The notes: generated from the letters alone by a model not told the origin. A stretch of DNA of 64,000 nucleotides from Streptomyces sp. HB132 (GCF_016909575.1 NZ_JAFBGA010000018.1:1-64000), one strand, 5' to 3'; counted from the stretch's first letter, positions 49,632 to 57,315 are shown. Made by a program: numbers and translations.

Positions 49632-51149
49632 GTGCCCACCACCATGAACGCCGTCTCACTCACCCGCCCCCCGGACTCCGCGGCCCTGCGCCGCGCGGCG
49701 ATGCCGCTCACCGTCACCGTGGACCCCGAGGCCCGGGCCCGTCTGGAACGCGGCCGCCGGTTCTTCCACGGCCTGCGGCACGGCGACAGCGGCGGCGAGG
49801 CCCCGTCGATCTACGGTGCCACCACCGGATTCGGCGCACTCGTGGGGTACGCCGGCCGCCCCGACGAGGTGGACCAGTGCGACAACACCCTGGCCCACCT
49901 CGGTGCCGGCCAAGGACCGGACCTGCCGCACGAGATCACTCGTGCCGCCCTCCTGCTGCGCACATGGTCCCTCGCCCAGGGCATCTCCGGCGCGTCCGCC
50001 GAAGTCGTCGACCGGCTCACCGCGATGTTCGCCACGACGTTCTCGCCCGCCATCCCCCGCTACGGCTCCGTCGGCGCGAGCGGTGACCTCATCCCGCTCG
50101 CCTACGCCACCCAAGCGCTGCGCGGCCGGGGGCATGCCTACGTGGACGGCCGCCGCATGCCGGCCGAGGAGGCACTGACCGCCGCCGGGCTGCGCCCGCT
50201 CGCCCTGGACGGCCGCGACGCGCTCGCCCTCGTCAACGGCACCTCGGTCACCACCGCCGCCACGGTTCTGGCCCGCGACACCGTCCGCACGGCGCACCGC
50301 TCACTCATGGCCCTCACCTGTCTGCTGGCCGACACTCTCGGCTGCGACCCCGGCTTCCTCGACGGGGACCTGCTGCGCGTCTACGGCCACACCGGCGCGA
50401 TCGATGTCGGCGCCCGGATGCGGGAAACACTCACCGGCGTCACCCCCTCCGGTGACCGGCCGCTGCAGGAGCCTTACAGCATTCGTTGCGCCCCGCAGTT
50501 GCTCGGCGCAGCCGAGGACGCGCTGCGCTACGTCGACGGCGTGGTCGCCGCGGACCTGGGCGGCGTCAGTGACAATCCGCTGTTCTTCCCCGAGGACGAC
50601 GAGGAGAGGGGAAAGGTGGTGCACGGCGGAAACTTCTTCGGGCAACCCGCCGCGTTCGCGGCCGACCTGCTCGCCTCCGTCACCGCCCAACTGGGCAACC
50701 TCGCCGAACGCCAGCTCGACCTGCTGACGGATCCGGCACGTAACGGGGGACTGCCACCGATGCTCGCCACCGCCCCTGGCCTGCAGCACGGTCTCCAGGG
50801 GGTACAGCTGGCCAGCACCGCGTTCGTCGCGGAGATCCGCCGAAACGCGACACCGGCAGGCATGCAGAGTCTGCCGACGAACCTGCACAACCAGGACGTC
50901 GTCCCCTTCGGCACCCAGGCCGCCCTGCGCTCCTACGACATGGCGGAGCTGCTCAGCCTGCTGTCCGGCTCCCTCGCGCTCGGTCTGCGCCAGGCGGTTC
51001 ACGTCGGCGCCCGCCGCCCCACCGCGCCCCGATGCGCAGAACTCCTCGACGCTCTGATCGAGGTGATTCCCCCGGTCGAGCCGGACCGTCCGCTGGACGC
51101 GGACGTCCGCGCTGCGGCCCGACTGCTCGCATCGCGCGAGCTGCCGTGA
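49632..51149 (+). CDS. MIO-type aromatic amino acid ammonia-lyase, predicted tyrosine ammonia-lyase
   Basis: A 505-residue HAL/PAL-family enzyme. The Ala149-Ser150-Gly151 triad in GSVGASGDLIPLAY forms the MIO cofactor. The selectivity pair is H89-L90 (TLAHLGAGQGPDL), which matches the tyrosine-specific His-Leu of Rhodobacter TAL rather than the Phe-Leu of PAL or Ser-His of histidase. Other conserved elements: IYGATTGFGALVG, LALVNGTS, SIRCAPQLLGA, VSDNPLFF and LHNQDVVPFG. It should release ammonia from tyrosine to give 4-coumarate; aminomutase activity is not excluded. GTG start at the +1 of a leaderless transcript; an ATG at 49644 is the alternative. Confidence 0.88.
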   Translation: MPTTMNAVSLTRPPDSAALRRAAMPLTVTVDPEARARLERGRRFFHGLRHGDSGGEAPSIYGATTGFGALVGYAGRPDEVDQCDNTLAHLGAGQGPDLPHEITRAALLLRTWSLAQGISGASAEVVDRLTAMFATTFSPAIPRYGSVGASGDLIPLAYATQALRGRGHAYVDGRRMPAEEALTAAGLRPLALDGRDALALVNGTSVTTAATVLARDTVRTAHRSLMALTCLLADTLGCDPGFLDGDLLRVYGHTGAIDVGARMRETLTGVTPSGDRPLQEPYSIRCAPQLLGAAEDALRYVDGVVAADLGGVSDNPLFFPEDDEERGKVVHGGNFFGQPAAFAADLLASVTAQLGNLAERQLDLLTDPARNGGLPPMLATAPGLQHGLQGVQLASTAFVAEIRRNATPAGMQSLPTNLHNQDVVPFGTQAALRSYDMAELLSLLSGSLALGLRQAVHVGARRPTAPRCAELLDALIEVIPPVEPDRPLDADVRAAARLLASRELP

Positions 51150-52386
51150 CCGGACGTGCAGGGTCCGGATCGGCAGGCGCGTACTCCGGCAGCCGGATGG
51201 TGAACCGGGCGCCGTGGCCCGGACGACCGGTGGCGGCTACCGTGCCACCGTGGCGCGTGACGACCTCGCGCAGCAGCGCGAGCCCCAGCCCGTACCGTCC
51301 GCCGTCGCCGCTACCACGGTGGAACCTCTGGAACAGCTGGTCGACCGCAGTTGGGTCGAAGCCGGACCCGGTGTCCGTGACGGCCAGCACGACCATGTCG
51401 GCGAAACGGGACAGGGTCACCTTGATCCGCCCCTCGGCCGGGGTGTGGCCGATCGCGTTGGACAGCAGTTCACCGACGGCGCGACGCAGCGCGGACTGAA
51501 TGCCGTCGACGAGGAGGGGATGAGGCGGGGCGTCCACGACGACGGTCAGACGACGGGCCCGCGCCCGGTCCGACTCCTCGGCCACCACCGCCCGCGCCAG
51601 CGCAACCAGATCGACCGGCCGGCGTTCCGACGGTCCTGCCGGACCTGCCGCGAGGCTCGCGGACAGCAGTAGGTCGTCGAGCACCTCGCCGAGCCGGCCG
51701 GCCGAGGTGACCAGTCGCGCCAGCCCGTCTCTATGCGGGACCGGCAGCTCCTGGTCAGCCGCTTGCCGTGCCAGCACCTGTGCCCGCGTGTGCACCTGGG
51801 TGATCGGCGTGCGCAGTTCGTGACTGGCGTCCGTGACGAACTGATGCTGCCGGGTGAGAGCCTCCGCCAGAGGTGCCACGGCCTTTCGTCCGAGGAGCGC
51901 CCCGGTGACGACCGCGGCGAGCAGTCCCACCAGTTCGGCCACACCCAGCGCGGACCACAGATGGTCGCGGTCGGCCAACTGGAAGCGCATGTCGAACACC
52001 GCCTGCACGACGTCACCGTCCGCCCGGACCTGTGTGCGCACCAGGTAGACCGTGCGATCACGTTCTAAGGTGCGCTCCACGGCCTCGTGGGTCCTACGCG
52101 CCCGGTTCACGTCCGCGCGCAGCGGGAATCCGCCGGGGGCGTTGGGCAAGGGGTCCACGCCGGGCGCGTACAGCCAGGTGCACACCGGGGGGCTGGCCAG
52201 ATGGCCGTGCCCGGCCCCGTAGCGCAAGTCACGCCACACCTGCTCGTTCTGTGCGTGCACCATCACCGTGAGCGCGACGCCGCCCACGACCGCGATCAGC
52301 AGGGTGACGATCGCCCCTGTGATCACGGCGATCCGTAACCGCGCCCGGCGCACCGCCGCCCACTCGGTGGCAGTCGGCGGCCTCAC
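50953..52386 (-). CDS. Two-component sensor histidine kinase
   Basis: A 477-residue kinase: two transmembrane helices (~20-43, ~145-165) flanking a ~100-residue extracellular domain, a short HAMP-like linker, phosphoacceptor H189 (TDASHELRTPITQ), N box (GELLSNAIGHTP), G1 (VTDTGSGFDP) and G2 (RYGLGLALLREV). The start is GTG 52386, overlapping the response-regulator stop (GTGA). The last ~75 codons are Arg/Pro-rich and run antisense through the 3' end of the ammonia-lyase gene (197-bp overlap), so the functional protein probably ends near IRLPEYAP. Confidence 0.87.
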   Translation of the reverse strand: MRPPTATEWAAVRRARLRIAVITGAIVTLLIAVVGGVALTVMVHAQNEQVWRDLRYGAGHGHLASPPVCTWLYAPGVDPLPNAPGGFPLRADVNRARRTHEAVERTLERDRTVYLVRTQVRADGDVVQAVFDMRFQLADRDHLWSALGVAELVGLLAAVVTGALLGRKAVAPLAEALTRQHQFVTDASHELRTPITQVHTRAQVLARQAADQELPVPHRDGLARLVTSAGRLGEVLDDLLLSASLAAGPAGPSERRPVDLVALARAVVAEESDRARARRLTVVVDAPPHPLLVDGIQSALRRAVGELLSNAIGHTPAEGRIKVTLSRFADMVVLAVTDTGSGFDPTAVDQLFQRFHRGSGDGGRYGLGLALLREVVTRHGGTVAATGRPGHGARFTIRLPEYAPADPDPARPVTAARAMRAVGPQRGRPRPADGPARPGESPRSERRGVLRIGARWGGGRRREPPGADRARGSRTAG

Positions 52387-53063
52387 AGGGCGCCCAGGCG
52401 GTAACCGAGACCGCGGACCGTGCGCACGACCTGCCGGCCGAGCTTGCGGCGCAGATAGTAGACGTAGGTGTCCACGATGGACGACGCGGGAGCCTCCTGG
52501 AACACCAGCCGCCGCAACTCCGCCCGCGAGTGCACCGCCTCCGGACGCGAGGCGAGCGCCCACAACAGGGCGAACTCCCGTGCCGCTAGGGCGATCTGCT
52601 CGCCGCTGGCGAGCTCGACTTCCCTCCGTCCGACGTGCAGCTGTCCCGATCCGATCTTGAGCACATCCGTGGACTCCAGCGCCCGTCGGCACAACGCCCT
52701 TAATCGGGCGCTCAGTTCGTCCAGAGAGAATGGCTTGGCGAGGTAGTCGTCGGCGCCGGCGTCGAGCCCGTAGACCCGGTCGTGCACCGTGCCCATCGCG
52801 GTCAGCAGCAATACGGGCGTCCGGACGGCGCGGGACCGTAATCGGCTCACCAGGTCGAGGCCGTCGAGAGCCGGCAGGCGCCGGTCGACGACGAGCACGT
52901 CGTACTCGCGGGAGAGGCCGAGGTGCAGACCTCGCTGGCCGTCGGTCGCGACGTCGACCGCGTACCCCTCGGCCCGCAGTATGTCGGAGAGCATGTCGAC
53001 CAGCTCCCTGTCGTCCTCGACCAGTAGCAGCCGCCAAGGATGCCGCGAGTGTCCCTGCACCAC
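52383..53063 (-). CDS. OmpR-family two-component response regulator
   Basis: A 226-residue regulator: receiver with acidic pair VEDDREL, phosphoacceptor D60 (VLVVDRRLPALDG), conserved Thr/Ala (LLLTAMG) and Lys (LAKPFSLDEL); then winged-helix domain with LAAREFALLWALASRPEAV and VDTYVYYLRRKLG. The start was set at GTG 53063 with GGAG 7 bases upstream; a GTG one codon later is possible. It precedes and overlaps its sensor kinase. Position at the edge of the furan/TAL cluster makes it a candidate regulator, although OmpR-type proteins usually prefer direct repeats to the palindrome seen in the cluster promoters. Confidence 0.9.
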   Translation of the reverse strand: MVQGHSRHPWRLLLVEDDRELVDMLSDILRAEGYAVDVATDGQRGLHLGLSREYDVLVVDRRLPALDGLDLVSRLRSRAVRTPVLLLTAMGTVHDRVYGLDAGADDYLAKPFSLDELSARLRALCRRALESTDVLKIGSGQLHVGRREVELASGEQIALAAREFALLWALASRPEAVHSRAELRRLVFQEAPASSIVDTYVYYLRRKLGRQVVRTVRGLGYRLGAL

Positions 53064-53227
53064 AGTCCTACTCCCCTCGCACCTCCCCGCAACCCCTGTC
53101 AACGCACCTCCCTGGGACGGGGTTCCCGTGACGAGCGACGAGTAAGAGGGTGGCCGAACAGGCCGCGTCCCGCGCCGGACTTCTTCGGCTCGGTCGACGA
53201 AGCCCGACCCGACGGTGAGTTGCTAGG
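53064..53227. other. Intergenic region upstream of the response regulator
   Basis: This stretch must hold the promoter of the leftward two-component operon. I see no gene and no clear operator. Confidence 0.4.
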
Positions 53228-53400
53228 TCACAGGATGCGGCGACGCCGACGAGGAGAACAGGGGCCATTCCGTGCCAGGCACCCTCTGCGGCGTACGGTT
53301 CGACACCAAGGAGCTCACTCCGTTCCTTCCGCCGGGGAAGAAGCTCTCCGTCAAGCCCGACGTCTCCGCCTCGGCGACCTGGTGCGATGGGTCCGTGGGC
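53228..53400 (+). pseudogene. Truncated lipoprotein gene remnant
   Basis: The + strand reads VTGCGDADEENRG, then TLCGVRFDTKELTPFLPP and GKKLSVKPDVSASATWCD. This looks like a secreted actinomycete lipoprotein just after its lipobox (TGC). An in-frame TAG precedes the lipobox, so the signal peptide is gone, and after the second Cys region the reading becomes noise. I infer a fragment of an ancestral lipoprotein truncated at both ends. Confidence 0.4.
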
Positions 53401-53588
53401 GGATGTCCACCGATCCAGCCGGCCACTGAGCATGGCTCCATTTCGCATCGCGGACTTGACCCGTCTCCGTGGCATGGGCTGCACCTCGGGCACGGGCATT
53501 GCCGTAGCGTGATCGCCATGCCGCATGGAATGTCCATGTGCCCGGTCGGCCCGTGCGAGGGATTCCGGTGGCGAGCGACGGGACTGTG

Positions 53589-53993
53589 ATGAGCGAACTG
53601 GCGAAGCCCGGAATCGAGGTCCCGGAGGGTGACGTGCCCACCGAGCTGACGATCCGGGACCTCGTGGTGGGGGAGGGACCCGAGGCGCAGCCTGGCAGGG
53701 TCGTGCAGGTTCATTATGTAGGGGTCACGTTCGCGTCCGGAAGGGAGTTCGACTCCTCCTGGGAGCGGGGCCGACCCTTCAAGTTCGCCGTGGGTGGTGG
53801 CAAGGTCATCAAGGGCTGGGACCGGGGAGTGAGGGGGATGAAGGTCGGCGGCCGGCGCGAGATCATCGTTCCCCCGCGTCTCGGTTACGGCAGGCAGTCA
53901 CCCTCTCCGTTGATCCCGGCAGGCTCGACACTGATCTTCGTCGTGGACCTGCTCACGGTGGTGGGCGGGCCCGCCGGAGCGAGGCCGGCCTGA
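53589..53993 (+). CDS. FKBP-type peptidyl-prolyl isomerase
   Basis: A 134-residue single FKBP domain. VVQVHYVGVTFASGREFDSS, GGGKVIKGWDRGVRGMKVGG, REIIVPPRLGYG and STLIFVVDLL cover the fold; the active-site Tyr, Asp, Trp and Phe positions are kept. It catalyses cis-trans isomerisation of Xaa-Pro bonds and is probably cytosolic, since there is no signal sequence. The start was set at ATG 53589 (MSELAKPGIEV), as in homologues. An in-frame GTG at 53568 with GAGGGATT upstream is a real alternative. Confidence 0.92.
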   Translation: MSELAKPGIEVPEGDVPTELTIRDLVVGEGPEAQPGRVVQVHYVGVTFASGREFDSSWERGRPFKFAVGGGKVIKGWDRGVRGMKVGGRREIIVPPRLGYGRQSPSPLIPAGSTLIFVVDLLTVVGGPAGARPA

Positions 53994-54050
53994 GCCTCGT
54001 AATTCACCCGCGCGGCATCGGAGGAAGAGCCGGGATCCCCTTACCCGACT

Positions 54051-54635
54051 TCATTCGTCCGGAACCGAAAGCGGCCACGACCAAACCACATGGGCGGCGT
54101 CCCGTTCCCTGATGATCCGCCGGTAGCGTGATGCTTCGCGTTTGGTTCCCGCATTGAGTGGGCTGTACCGAACCCAGTCCATCGGGACGACGTGGAGGGC
54201 CAGGGTTTCCCAGATGCGTTGTTGATCGACCGAGTGCACGAGCACCACGGCAAAGCGCTGGATGCACCACAAGCATTCCCAAGGCGGTCCGGTGACGACG
54301 GCTCCGGCATCGGCGAGCTTCCGGCCGTACCCGTCCTCGGTATCGAGTTCCATCTCCGCATGGAAATCGTCGCCCCCGAAGAAGTGGACGCAGCTGCGCT
54401 GCAGACTGCGCCTCATGTCCGACAGGCGATCGCCCCGTCTGTAATCGCCGTCGTCCAGCGTCCGGGCCACCGCGAGCGGGAAGATCGCATACTTGCCCCG
54501 GTCGATCACGGGGAAGCCGAGATCTGTCCACTGCGGAGTTCTCTCGGAAAACCTTTGACCCAGCAGGTGTCCAAGCGCGTTCATGACTGACAGACCGTCC
54601 GAGATTCGATTCTTCCCCTCCTCGATCCCGGTCAC
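54051..54635 (-). CDS. Hypothetical protein coupled to a 38-residue peptide
   Basis: A 194-residue protein that I do not recognise. It is soluble, fairly acidic, rich in Trp and aromatic residues (WECLWCIQRFAV, WVRYSPLNAG, HVVWSWPLSVP) and has no signal peptide or transmembrane helix. Codon use is less G/C-biased than in core genes, in keeping with transfer. The GTG start at 54635 overlaps the stop of the upstream 38-residue gene (GTGA), so the two are translated together. It converges on the FKBP gene. Confidence 0.65.
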   Translation of the reverse strand: MTGIEEGKNRISDGLSVMNALGHLLGQRFSERTPQWTDLGFPVIDRGKYAIFPLAVARTLDDGDYRRGDRLSDMRRSLQRSCVHFFGGDDFHAEMELDTEDGYGRKLADAGAVVTGPPWECLWCIQRFAVVLVHSVDQQRIWETLALHVVPMDWVRYSPLNAGTKREASRYRRIIRERDAAHVVWSWPLSVPDE

Positions 54636-54748
54636 GAGGCCCCTGTCCCAACTGCGGGATCGCTCTGTTCGATGCCGGGCCCGTCGGTGAAGTCCTCCAC
54701 GAGAACCTCGCCGAGGCGGACCGGTGTGACCTTTTCATTGGCGGTCAC
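54632..54748 (-). CDS. Small peptide gene (38 residues) coupled to the hypothetical gene
   Basis: A short reading frame starting at GTG 54748 gives VTANEKVTPVRLGEVLVEDF and ends DPAVGTGAS. The start codon has GGGAGG about 8 bases upstream, and its stop overlaps the downstream gene start in a GTGA. The peptide is acidic, has no Cys and no transmembrane helix. It could be a leader, an antitoxin-like partner or a modified-peptide precursor; nothing in the sequence decides between them. An in-frame GTG at 54757 is an alternative start. Confidence 0.5.
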   Translation of the reverse strand: MTANEKVTPVRLGEVLVEDFTDGPGIEQSDPAVGTGAS

Positions 54749-54923
54749 GTTCTCCACCTCCCCAACCTGCGTCCGTCCACCTGCCGCAGCTTGCGACCAC
54801 AGGCGCTGACATCGGCCTGCGGCCGTCCGCCATGATCATCTGTCATGCGGGTTGGCGCGGCGAGTACCGGCGCCACGGCACCGTTTCACTCGTAAGCGGC
54901 CCTGGAGGTGAACGAGCGGCGAA

Positions 54924-55310
54924 GTGCTGATCGAGGTGATCACCCGGAACATCGCGGCGACCTTCACCGCGTTTCTGGAGCAGCTGGACCGTGCCACCGC
55001 TCTCGACAGGGAGATCCACGTGGTGCTCGACAACGGCTCATCCCACACCGCCAAGCACACCAGGGCCTGGCCGGCCGCACTCCCGCGCCGGCACGTCCGC
55101 TGGACCCCGCCGCACGCCTCCGGGCTCAACCCAGATCGAACTGTTCCTCTCCGCCCTGGCCCGCAGGGTCCAACGGCATGGCGACTTCGCCAGCCGCGAC
55201 GACCTCATCGACGGATTTCAGAGCTCCGTGATCAGACACGACATCACGGCCCAGCCCTACCGCTGGACCTGCGAGGGCATCCCACTCAAGACAGCTCGAT
55301 CATCGCCCCT
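54924..55310 (+). pseudogene. IS630-type transposase remnant (5' truncated, frameshifted)
   Basis: Frame 1 reads EQLDRATALDREIHVVLDN then GSSHTAKHTRAWPA: the second catalytic Asp region of a DDE transposase of the IS630 family. Near 55130-55132 an extra C in CTCAACCCAGATCGAA (CTCAACCAGATCGAA expected, Leu-Asn-Gln-Ile-Glu) shifts the frame. Frame 2 then continues QIELFLSALARRVQRHGDF and YRWTCEGIPLK, with the catalytic Glu and the C-terminus. The N-terminal half is missing, so the copy is dead. No terminal inverted repeats were identified. Confidence 0.8.
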
Positions 55311-55352
55311 CCACGAACTTACGCGGAGCAGCACCGGCTTCCAGCCCCGCTC

Positions 55353-55814
55353 TCAGTTCAATACGTCCCTGACGATGTTCCCGAACAAGGGGGTGTGGTT
55401 GAGCTCGGCCCGGATCTCCGCGAGGCTCTGTGCTGCCAGTGCTTGCCGCCAGGCCCGGTCGGCACGGTGCATGGCGGCTTTGACGGCGCACGCCCCCGTG
55501 GGCGGCGGGGCGAGTTCGCCGATTTTGCCATTGCACCTGATCTCGGCGCAGTGGAAGAGCTCGGTGTCCCCTTCGATCGCGTCCACGACGTCGAGAAGTG
55601 TGACGTCCTCGAGCGGTCTGGCGAGCCGGAAACCTCCGCGGGGGCCGGGCGTGGAGGCCAGGAGGCCGGCCTTCGCGAGCTGCTGCAGCTGCTTGTTGAG
55701 GTAGGGGGCCGGCAGGCCGTGGGCGTCGGCGAGCTGACCGCTGCCTACGGGCCCGCCGCCGACCGCATCCAGGTTGAGCAGTGTGTGGATGGCCCACTCG
55801 ACGCCCTTACTCAT
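55353..55814 (-). CDS. Rrf2-family transcriptional regulator
   Basis: A 153-residue Rrf2 protein: MSKGVEWAIHTLLNL, wing-helix LADAHGLPAPYLNKQLQQLAK (29-49), GPRGGFRLARPLEDVTLLDV and the C-terminal dimer helix. Three cysteines (C89, C94, C109) lie where IscR/NsrR bind a [2Fe-2S] or [4Fe-4S] cluster, but the spacing (x4, x14) differs from the usual x5, x5. Start ATG 55814 (or 55820). Divergent from a flavoprotein gene; both promoters contain ACAT...ATGT inverted repeats, which suggests the protein represses itself and its neighbour. Confidence 0.88.
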   Translation of the reverse strand: MSKGVEWAIHTLLNLDAVGGGPVGSGQLADAHGLPAPYLNKQLQQLAKAGLLASTPGPRGGFRLARPLEDVTLLDVVDAIEGDTELFHCAEIRCNGKIGELAPPPTGACAVKAAMHRADRAWRQALAAQSLAEIRAELNHTPLFGNIVRDVLN

Positions 55815-55825
55815 TCGCATAATGC

Positions 55826-55840
55826 GGACATTGTATGTCC
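55826..55840. promoter_or_regulatory. Operator upstream of the Rrf2 gene
   Basis: Perfect inverted repeat GGACAT-TGT-ATGTCC lies 12 bp upstream of the ATG at 55814. Its half-site ACAT/ATGT recurs in the divergent promoter at 55949-55969. Autoregulation is inferred. Confidence 0.6.
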
Positions 55841-55881
55841 TGAACCCGCCGATGGCGAGAAGTGGCCTGAGGCACGCCTTG

Positions 55882-55917
55882 CTCAGTGACCTCAGTGACC
55901 TCAGCGACCTCGACGAC
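55882..55917 (+). repeat. 9-bp tandem repeats (CTCAGTGAC)
   Basis: Two perfect copies of CTCAGTGAC (55882-55890, 55891-55899) are followed by CTCAGCGAC and CTCGACGAC, then GGCGAC units. It sits in the regulatory gap between the Rrf2 and flavoprotein genes. Confidence 0.75.
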
Positions 55918-55945
55918 GGCGACGGCGAGGCTCGGTCACTAAATC

Positions 55946-55975
55946 TTGACATTCAATATCCAGGATGTCTAAAGT
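55946..55975 (+). promoter_or_regulatory. Promoter of the flavoprotein gene with embedded Rrf2-like site
   Basis: -35 TTGACA (55946-55951, consensus), 18-bp spacer, -10 TAAAGT (55970-55975). The spacer is framed by GACAT (55948-55952) and ATGTC (55965-55969), an inverted repeat with the half-sites of the 55826-55840 operator. A repressor bound here would cover both promoter boxes. The leader to the ATG at 56116 is about 130 nt. Confidence 0.72.
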
Positions 55976-56115
55976 CCAGAATTACTGGGGCAGGCCGCGA
56001 CCCGCCGGAAGGGCCGTGTTCCCCGGCCGGGCACCGCGGGCGGCGACCTGGAAGGGGCGCCCGCCTCGTCACCCGGCGGCGGTGACTGCCCTCGACGCTC
56101 GAAGAAGGAGAAACC

Positions 56116-57315
56116 ATGAAGAACGTTCTGGTGATCGGCGGGGGCTTCGCCGGCGTATGGACTGCGGCGGGAGTCGTGCGAGCGGCCCGTGAAGCCGGTG
56201 GCGCCGGTGAAGACCTGCGGGTGACCCTCGTCAGCGGTGGTGACGACCTGGTGGTGCGTCCCCGTCTCTACGAGGACAACCCCGAGAGCATGCGGGTGCC
56301 GCTGGATCGCATCCTCGGCCCGATCGGCGTGCACCGGCTCACGGCCACCGTGACCGGCATCGACACCCGGGCCCGTACCGTCCGGGCCGTCGAGCGAGCG
56401 GGCGGAGAGCTGACCCTGTCGTACGACAAGCTCGTGCTGGCCACGGGCAGTCAACTCGTACGTCCCGACTTTCCCGGCGCGCAGAACGTGTTCGACATCG
56501 ACACGATGCCGACCGCGGCAGCGCTCGATCACCACCTGCGGCGACTGCCCCTGCGTTCGTCGTCCGACGGCCTGTACACGGCTGTCGTGGTGGGTGCCGG
56601 CTTCACGGGCCTGGAAATCGCCACCGGCCTCGGCAGCCGGCTGCGCGCGATCGCCGACGTGCAGGGCGCGGGTGAGGACGTGCGGGTCGTCCTGGTCGAC
56701 CGGGCCGACGTTCTCGGGCCCGAACTCGGTCCCGGCCCCCGCACCCAGATCGAGGACGCGGTCGAGGAGCTGAAGATCGAGCGGCGTCTGGGGCGCACTG
56801 TCGCCTCGGCGAGTTCTGAGGCGGTCACGCTCTCGGACGGCGAAGTGATCCCGGCAGCGACCGTCGTGTGGACAGCCGGCATGGCTGCCAGCCCCCTGAC
56901 GGCGCAGGTGCCGGGGGAGCGCGACCGGCTGGGGCGGCTGACCGTGGACGCGTACCTGCGCGTGACGGGAGTTCCTGACGTGTACGCAGCCGGCGACACG
57001 GCGGTCGGACCCGTGGAGGAGGGGCATTCGACGCTTCAGAGCTGTCAGCACGCGCTGCCCATGGGGAAGTTCGCCGGGTACAACGTGGCCGCCGACCTCT
57101 TGGGAACCGACCCCCTGCCCTTCGCGCCGGACCCCTACACCACCACGCTGGACCTCGGGCCGGCCGGCGCGGTCTCCACCTCGGGCTGGGACCGGACGGT
57201 GCAGCTGACCGGCCTGAAGGCAAAAGTTCTCAAGCAGGACATCAACACGCTGTGGATCTACCCTCCGGTGGACGACGCGGAGCAACTGCTCGCCCAGGCC
57301 GGCCGCTTCTCGTAG
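56116..57315 (+). CDS. NAD(P)/FAD-dependent oxidoreductase (NDH-2/AIF-like)
   Basis: A 399-residue flavoprotein. FAD motif VLVIGGGFAGVWTAAGV (4-20), NAD motif AVVVGAGFTGLEIATGLGSR (~156-175) and late FAD contact VPDVYAAGDTAVGP. It is shorter than the first NDH-2-like protein in the window (452 residues) and resembles actinobacterial quinone- or ferredoxin-reductase-type flavoproteins. Electron acceptor is unknown. The ATG at 56116 has AAGGAGAAACC. Its consensus promoter and the divergent Rrf2 regulator suggest induction by redox or nitrosative/electrophile stress. Confidence 0.87.
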   Translation: MKNVLVIGGGFAGVWTAAGVVRAAREAGGAGEDLRVTLVSGGDDLVVRPRLYEDNPESMRVPLDRILGPIGVHRLTATVTGIDTRARTVRAVERAGGELTLSYDKLVLATGSQLVRPDFPGAQNVFDIDTMPTAAALDHHLRRLPLRSSSDGLYTAVVVGAGFTGLEIATGLGSRLRAIADVQGAGEDVRVVLVDRADVLGPELGPGPRTQIEDAVEELKIERRLGRTVASASSEAVTLSDGEVIPAATVVWTAGMAASPLTAQVPGERDRLGRLTVDAYLRVTGVPDVYAAGDTAVGPVEEGHSTLQSCQHALPMGKFAGYNVAADLLGTDPLPFAPDPYTTTLDLGPAGAVSTSGWDRTVQLTGLKAKVLKQDINTLWIYPPVDDAEQLLAQAGRFS

